From assembly GCA_001023575.1 (NCBI GenBank), contig CP011489.1:620001-684000 (forward strand): a DNA stretch of 64,000 nucleotides, written 5' to 3'. The notes below the pieces were generated by a model. It worked only from the letters and a program-made list of their open reading frames with translations. It made no database searches and was not told the DNA's origin. Positions 60,371-64,000 of this stretch are shown one piece after another (position 1 is the stretch's first letter; every line of letters begins with the position of its first letter). This stretch comes from Actinobacteria bacterium IMCC26256. GTDB taxonomy: Bacteria; Actinomycetota; Acidimicrobiia; IMCC26256. A program made the translations under genes and the position numbers.

Positions 60371-61567
60371 GTGACTAAAGAACGCATATCCCCACGAATA
60401 GCTGCTATCGCTCCATCTGCGACCCTTGCTGTGGATGCAAAGGCGAAGGCGCTTAAGGCGGCCGGTGAACCAGTAATTGGTTTTGGAGCAGGGGAGCCCG
60501 ACTTCCCTACACCTGCTGCAATCGTTGAGGCAGCCGTTGAGGCATGTCGTGACCCTCGCAATCACCGCTATTCACCCACCCCAGGATTGCCTGAGTTGCG
60601 TGCAGCCATAGCGGCCAAGACTCTTCGCGACTCTGGCGTGACCTGTTCTGCTAGCCAAGTGTTGGTTACTGCCGGTGGAAAGCATGCGGTCTATACCGCT
60701 CTCCAGACAATTGTTTCCGATGGCGATGAAGTAATTCTTCCTGCGCCGTACTGGACCACTTACCCCGAGGCGATCACCCTCGCTGGCGGCGTTCCTGTAG
60801 TGGTTTCAGCGACCGATGATCAGGGGTTTCGTGTAACCGTTGAGCAACTTGAGGCAGCGCGCACTCCACAGACCAAGGCGCTTATATTCGTCTCGCCGAG
60901 TAACCCAACAGGAGCGGTGTACTCGCCCGAAGAGGTTGAGGCAATTGGTCGATGGGCGCTCGAGCATGAGATTTGGGTCCTAACTGATGAGATTTATGAG
61001 CACTTAGTTTTTGGTGAACATGTTTTTACGTCAATGCCTGCACTCGTGCCCGAGATTGCAGATACCTGCATAATCTTGAATGGTGTGGCAAAGACCTATG
61101 CGATGACCGGTTGGCGCGTCGGGTGGATGATCGGGCCCGCTGACGTTATTGATGCCGCAACGAACCTGCAGTCGCAGTCAACTTCAAACATCTCAAACGT
61201 TGCTCAGCGTGCAGCACTCGCTGCTGTGAGCGGCTCGTTAGACGCAGTTGACGAGATGAGGGTTGCCTTTGAGCGTCGCGGTCGCAGAATGCAGAGCATG
61301 CTCTCCGAGATTCCGGGTGTTCGGTGCCTTGAGCCTGAGGGCGCCTTCTATTGCTTCCCATCATTTGAGGGAGTACTAGGTCGAACCCTCGCTGGGCGTA
61401 AAATCCTTACGACGCTTGACCTAGCGGAGGTCCTCCTTGACGAGGCAAAGGTAGCGATAGTGCCGGGGGAGGCCTTCGGGGCCCCTGGTTACGCCCGACT
61501 CTCATTTGCGCTCTCAGACGACGAACTCGAGGAAGGCGTTTCTCGAATCGCTCGGTTCCTTGCGTGA
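60371..61567 (+). CDS. Class I aminotransferase, aspartate aminotransferase type
   Basis: 398 residues, fold-type I PLP enzyme: [69 protein letters not shown], and the lysine in [16 protein letters not shown], matching the class Ib aspartate/prephenate aminotransferases. It starts with GTG and its stop overlaps the serA GTG by four bases. It would supply glutamate- or aspartate-linked transamination, perhaps for serine or aspartate metabolism. Confidence 0.9.
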   Translation: MTKERISPRIAAIAPSATLAVDAKAKALKAAGEPVIGFGAGEPDFPTPAAIVEAAVEACRDPRNHRYSPTPGLPELRAAIAAKTLRDSGVTCSASQVLVTAGGKHAVYTALQTIVSDGDEVILPAPYWTTYPEAITLAGGVPVVVSATDDQGFRVTVEQLEAARTPQTKALIFVSPSNPTGAVYSPEEVEAIGRWALEHEIWVLTDEIYEHLVFGEHVFTSMPALVPEIADTCIILNGVAKTYAMTGWRVGWMIGPADVIDAATNLQSQSTSNISNVAQRAALAAVSGSLDAVDEMRVAFERRGRRMQSMLSEIPGVRCLEPEGAFYCFPSFEGVLGRTLAGRKILTTLDLAEVLLDEAKVAIVPGEAFGAPGYARLSFALSDDELEEGVSRIARFLA

Positions 61568-63186
61568 GTAGCGATACCGGCGCGGGTAGCGTCACCCCCA
61601 TGCCTCCTCGCGTGCTCGTAACTGAAGAACTTGCCGAAAGTGGCCTTGAGGCAATGAGGGCAGCAGGTTTCGAGGTAGATGTTCAACTCAATCTTGACCC
61701 TGCCGCGCTCCTTAAAACAATTCCCGGTGCAGCAGCGCTCGTTATTCGAAGCGCAACTCAGGTCACAGCTGAGGTCATCGCAGCGGGGACTGATCTAGTT
61801 GTTGTAGGGCGTGCAGGAATTGGCCTCGACAACGTTGACGTCGCCGCAGCGACTGCTCAGGGTGTAATGGTTGTAAATGCGCCTCAATCGAATGTGATCT
61901 CTGCAGCAGAGCAAGCCATGGCGCTTCTTCTAGCGCAGGCGAGAAATACTCCGCAGGCTCATGCTGATCTCGTAAAGGGAGAGTGGAATCGCTCGCGCTG
62001 GACTGGCGTAGAACTCCACGGAAAGACGCTTGGAGTTGTAGGTCTCGGACGCGTTGGCGTATTAGTAGCGCAGCGTGCACTTGCATTTGGAATGCGTCTT
62101 GTTGCTTTCGACCCATTTGTTAGTAACGATCGTGCTCGCCAGCTCGGTGTTGAACTCATACCAACTATTGAGGAACTCTTCGCAGTATCTGACTTTGTGA
62201 GCATTCACCTACCGAAGACTCCTGAGACAACCGGACTGATTAATGCCGAACTGCTTGCAAAGGCGAAGCCCGGAATTCGAATCATCAATACCGCACGCGG
62301 TGGGATTATCAACGAGCAAGATCTTGCTGATGCCATCATCTCCGGGCATGTTGCTGGCGCCGGCCTCGATGTATTCGCTACAGAGCCGACGACACAATCC
62401 CCGCTATTTGCTTTGCCTGAGGTAGTTGTCACTCCTCACCTTGGTGCATCTACGGTCGAGGCCCAGGATAAGGCGGGGGTCACGATTGCAGACATGGTTG
62501 TACTCGCACTTCGTGGAGAGTTTGTTCCATTTGCTGTAAACCTCGCTGCTACAGAGGCCAACTCAACAGTGCAGTCGTTCCTGCCGCTAGCAGAACGACT
62601 AGGTCGCCTATTCACAGGAATGGCGGGTGGCACTCCAGATCTTCTCGAGGTTTTCTACGAGGGGGCAATCGCCGATTATGACTGCAGAGTCTTGAATCTG
62701 GGTGTTCTGAAAGGAATCCTGGGTCCAGTTGTAGATGAGCCGGTGTCATTCGTGAATGCCCCACAGATTGCGGAGAGAAGAGGGCTTGTACTTCGTGAGA
62801 CCAAGCGCTCCTCGGCTCGCGACTATGTAAACCTGTTAGAGATACGTGGAACCGTCGCGGGTCGTGAGACTCATGTTGCCGGTACCCTCTACGGCAAGCA
62901 GTCGTCTCCTCGGATTGTTGGTATTGACGAGCACATTGTGGACCTTCCCCCGTCAACGCACATGCTCGTAGTTCGTAACTCGGATACTCCAGGGATGATT
63001 GGGCGTGTTGGAACCATCGTCGGGGAGGCAGGGCTCAACATCGCAGATATGGATGTAGGCACCGGCCCGAGTGGAGCGGCGGCCCTAATGGTTCTTTCAC
63101 TCGCCGAGATTGTTCCGGATTCAGTCGTTGACGCACTACGCGCTGAGCCAGGGGTTGTCGATGCCCGGGCAATCGAATTCTCCTGA
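61564..63186 (+). CDS. serA: D-3-phosphoglycerate dehydrogenase
   Basis: 540 residues, the long form of SerA. It has substrate and NAD domains ([64 protein letters not shown] with the catalytic His), an ASB (allosteric substrate binding) domain (315-450) and a C-terminal ACT domain ([32 protein letters not shown]) as in mycobacterial SerA, usually inhibited by serine. Start GTG overlaps the aminotransferase stop; an ATG at 61600 is a plausible alternative. It catalyses the first step of serine synthesis. Confidence 0.95.
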   Translation: MSSDTGAGSVTPMPPRVLVTEELAESGLEAMRAAGFEVDVQLNLDPAALLKTIPGAAALVIRSATQVTAEVIAAGTDLVVVGRAGIGLDNVDVAAATAQGVMVVNAPQSNVISAAEQAMALLLAQARNTPQAHADLVKGEWNRSRWTGVELHGKTLGVVGLGRVGVLVAQRALAFGMRLVAFDPFVSNDRARQLGVELIPTIEELFAVSDFVSIHLPKTPETTGLINAELLAKAKPGIRIINTARGGIINEQDLADAIISGHVAGAGLDVFATEPTTQSPLFALPEVVVTPHLGASTVEAQDKAGVTIADMVVLALRGEFVPFAVNLAATEANSTVQSFLPLAERLGRLFTGMAGGTPDLLEVFYEGAIADYDCRVLNLGVLKGILGPVVDEPVSFVNAPQIAERRGLVLRETKRSSARDYVNLLEIRGTVAGRETHVAGTLYGKQSSPRIVGIDEHIVDLPPSTHMLVVRNSDTPGMIGRVGTIVGEAGLNIADMDVGTGPSGAAALMVLSLAEIVPDSVVDALRAEPGVVDARAIEFS

Positions 63187-63238
63187 GAGCACCAGCTAAA
63201 TAAGCCTATAAAAAACCCTATTTATGCTTTAGTACTGA

Positions 63239-63631
63239 CTAGGCCTGCTCCGCACCATTCTGGCGAAGTAGATCTCTAATCTCGGTGAGTACCTCGAGCT
63301 CGGTCGGGTCTGCTGCTTGCTCCTCGGAAGATCGCAGCCCACGCAGTTTTTCATATGCCTGTACGACCACAAACAGGGTCGCAGCGATAATCAAGAAGTT
63401 CAGCACGGCATTGATAAAGAGCCCGTAATTAATAACCCCGCTCCCAAGCGTAAGAGTTAGATCATCGAATGACGGCTTTCCAAAGATCGCCCCTACTAAG
63501 GGCATAACAATGTCGTTGACGATGCTCTCAACTAGGGATTTAAATGCGAGGCCGATTACGAATGCAACAGCAACCGTCACCAAATCGCCCTGCATCACGA
63601 ACTTCTTAAAGTCTGACCAGATGTTCTTCAT
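63239..63631 (-). CDS. mscL: Large-conductance mechanosensitive channel
   Basis: From the ATG at 63631, which has AGGGGA upstream, the product has 130 residues: KNIWSDFKKFVMQGDLVTVAVAFVIGLAFKSLVES (first helix and pore), DIVMPLVGAIFG, then FINAVLNFLIIAATLFVVVQAYEKL (second helix) and a charged C-terminal helix. The N-terminal MxGN motif is replaced by MQGD. It opens under membrane stretch to protect against osmotic downshock. The in-frame upstream extension to 63715 is unlike other MscL and was not used. Convergent with serA. Confidence 0.95.
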   Translation of the reverse strand: MKNIWSDFKKFVMQGDLVTVAVAFVIGLAFKSLVESIVNDIVMPLVGAIFGKPSFDDLTLTLGSGVINYGLFINAVLNFLIIAATLFVVVQAYEKLRGLRSSEEQAADPTELEVLTEIRDLLRQNGAEQA

Positions 63632-63776
63632 GTTGGGTTCCCCTACCTCATCTTTTGGTTGCTGCTTGGTTGTCCTCTTGCGGTGAGGTACCGAAATCGG
63701 CCCCGGCGCGCTCAAGTACGCATAGTCTGCGGTTGGTTTATCCTAAGTCCCTCTAACCAAAAGTTTAAGGATTGCA

Positions 63777-64000
63777 ATGGCAGGGAATGCTCACCCAGGA
63801 ATCTTGTTCAACCCGCATGCCTATGAGGCCAGCGAACTTGATGTCGCTTCACGCTCCCTAATGGAGTCGAGTATCAAGTACTTCGAGTCGCTCGGTAAGA
63901 ACCGCATTACTTCAGAGGACAACGCCGGGGTTTGGTATGCAGATTTCTGTAACTTCCTCGCCGAGTCCGGCGCCTTCGCGAAACTTATGACACCGGCTGG
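63777..64000 (+). CDS. N-terminal part of a probable acyl-CoA dehydrogenase (continues beyond window)
   Basis: An open frame starts with ATG (AAGG six bases upstream) and runs off the right edge after 74 codons: MAGNAHPGILFNPHAYE, then SLMESSIKYFESLGKNRITSEDNAGVWYADFCNFLAESGAFAKLMTPAG. The WYADF...F..LMTPA pattern resembles N-termini of actinobacterial acyl-CoA dehydrogenases. Identity is provisional because the flavin-binding and catalytic parts lie outside the window. It is divergent from mscL. Confidence 0.6.
   Translation, partial: MAGNAHPGILFNPHAYEASELDVASRSLMESSIKYFESLGKNRITSEDNAGVWYADFCNFLAESGAFAKLMTPA

Noticed and set aside
1-64000. CRISPR array, tRNA, rRNA, prophage or insertion sequence
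   Set aside because: No regularly spaced identical repeats with spacers, no cloverleaf candidate, no transposase or integrase signature was noticed; the short tandem repeats have no spacers and differ from place to place.

Overview
The window looks like chromosomal DNA of a free-living actinobacterium, most plausibly an aquatic or soil Acidimicrobiia-type lineage; this placement is inferred from protein families and not from any marker gene. Pointers are a Rv2466c-type mycothiol-linked reductase, a BldD-type regulator, DUF3039, DUF2510, DUF2855, DUF2231 and MpaB/DUF2236 proteins, frequent GTG/TTG starts, many 4-bp GTGA/ATGA gene overlaps and medium GC by eye. I see no rRNA, tRNA, CRISPR array, integrase, transposase or phage gene.

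Layout. 1-3.3 kb: the tail of a cut gene, a TIM-barrel sugar isomerase-like protein, and an ammonium transporter translationally coupled to a PII protein. 3.4-8 kb: an RNA (uracil-5-) methyltransferase, a two-gene ABC transporter, and an ECF sigma factor overlapping a membrane protein with a collagen-like outer tail (probable anti-sigma factor). 8-18.5 kb: a DsbA-fold reductase, an ADP-ribosylglycohydrolase fused to a tyrosine-phosphatase-like domain, an atypical SDR, a haloalkane dehalogenase, a coiled-coil/glycosyltransferase pair, and an SDR, DUF2855, DUF2231 and phytanoyl-CoA dioxygenase group on the minus strand. 18.7-25 kb: a secreted subtilase overlapping a membrane GGDEF-EAL protein, then a secreted clan GH-A-like glycosidase. 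25-31 kb: enoyl-CoA hydratase and SDR (acyl chain oxidation), a strong terminator, methylglyoxal synthase, nitroreductase, a nitrobindin-like barrel, and a BldD homologue overlapping purU. 31-40.7 kb: several secreted proteins (hydrolase, YVTN propeller, AOC/dirigent-like barrel, large lipoprotein, YcnI-like copper protein), a thioesterase, a DUF1214 protein and an SDR plus lipocalin-like pair. 40.7-47.5 kb: Zn alcohol dehydrogenase, VOC protein overlapping a potassium channel, aldehyde dehydrogenase, SsuD-like flavin monooxygenase and Gfo/Idh/MocA oxidoreductase, together an oxidative catabolism block. 47.5-56.4 kb: small proteins including DUF3039, a secreted glucosaminidase, FAD amine oxidoreductase, MpaB-type oxygenase, a 779-residue degenerate alkaline-phosphatase-fold membrane protein, an SDR and an EEP-family phosphodiesterase. 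56.5-64 kb: an SDR, a DEAD-box helicase, D,D-carboxypeptidase, aspartate aminotransferase overlapping serA, mscL, and the start of a probable acyl-CoA dehydrogenase.

Themes. (i) Many oxidoreductases for lipids, xenobiotics and organosulfur or halogenated compounds, as expected of an oligotrophic scavenger. (ii) Possible cyclic-di-GMP signalling: a turnover enzyme (20.4-22.9 kb) and a BldD homologue (29.7 kb) that keeps the RGD-x8-RxxD ligand signature. (iii) Surface biology: collagen-like anti-sigma factor, W-rich subtilase tail, FN3 glycosidase, glucosaminidase. (iv) At least nine non-coding gaps, most within about 100 bp of a gene end or start, contain 2-4 tandem copies of an 11-17 bp unit, each with a different sequence. 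I regard this last pattern, the ADP-ribosylglycohydrolase/phosphatase fusion, the collagen-tailed anti-sigma candidate and the subtilase/GGDEF-EAL pair as the most worthwhile leads.
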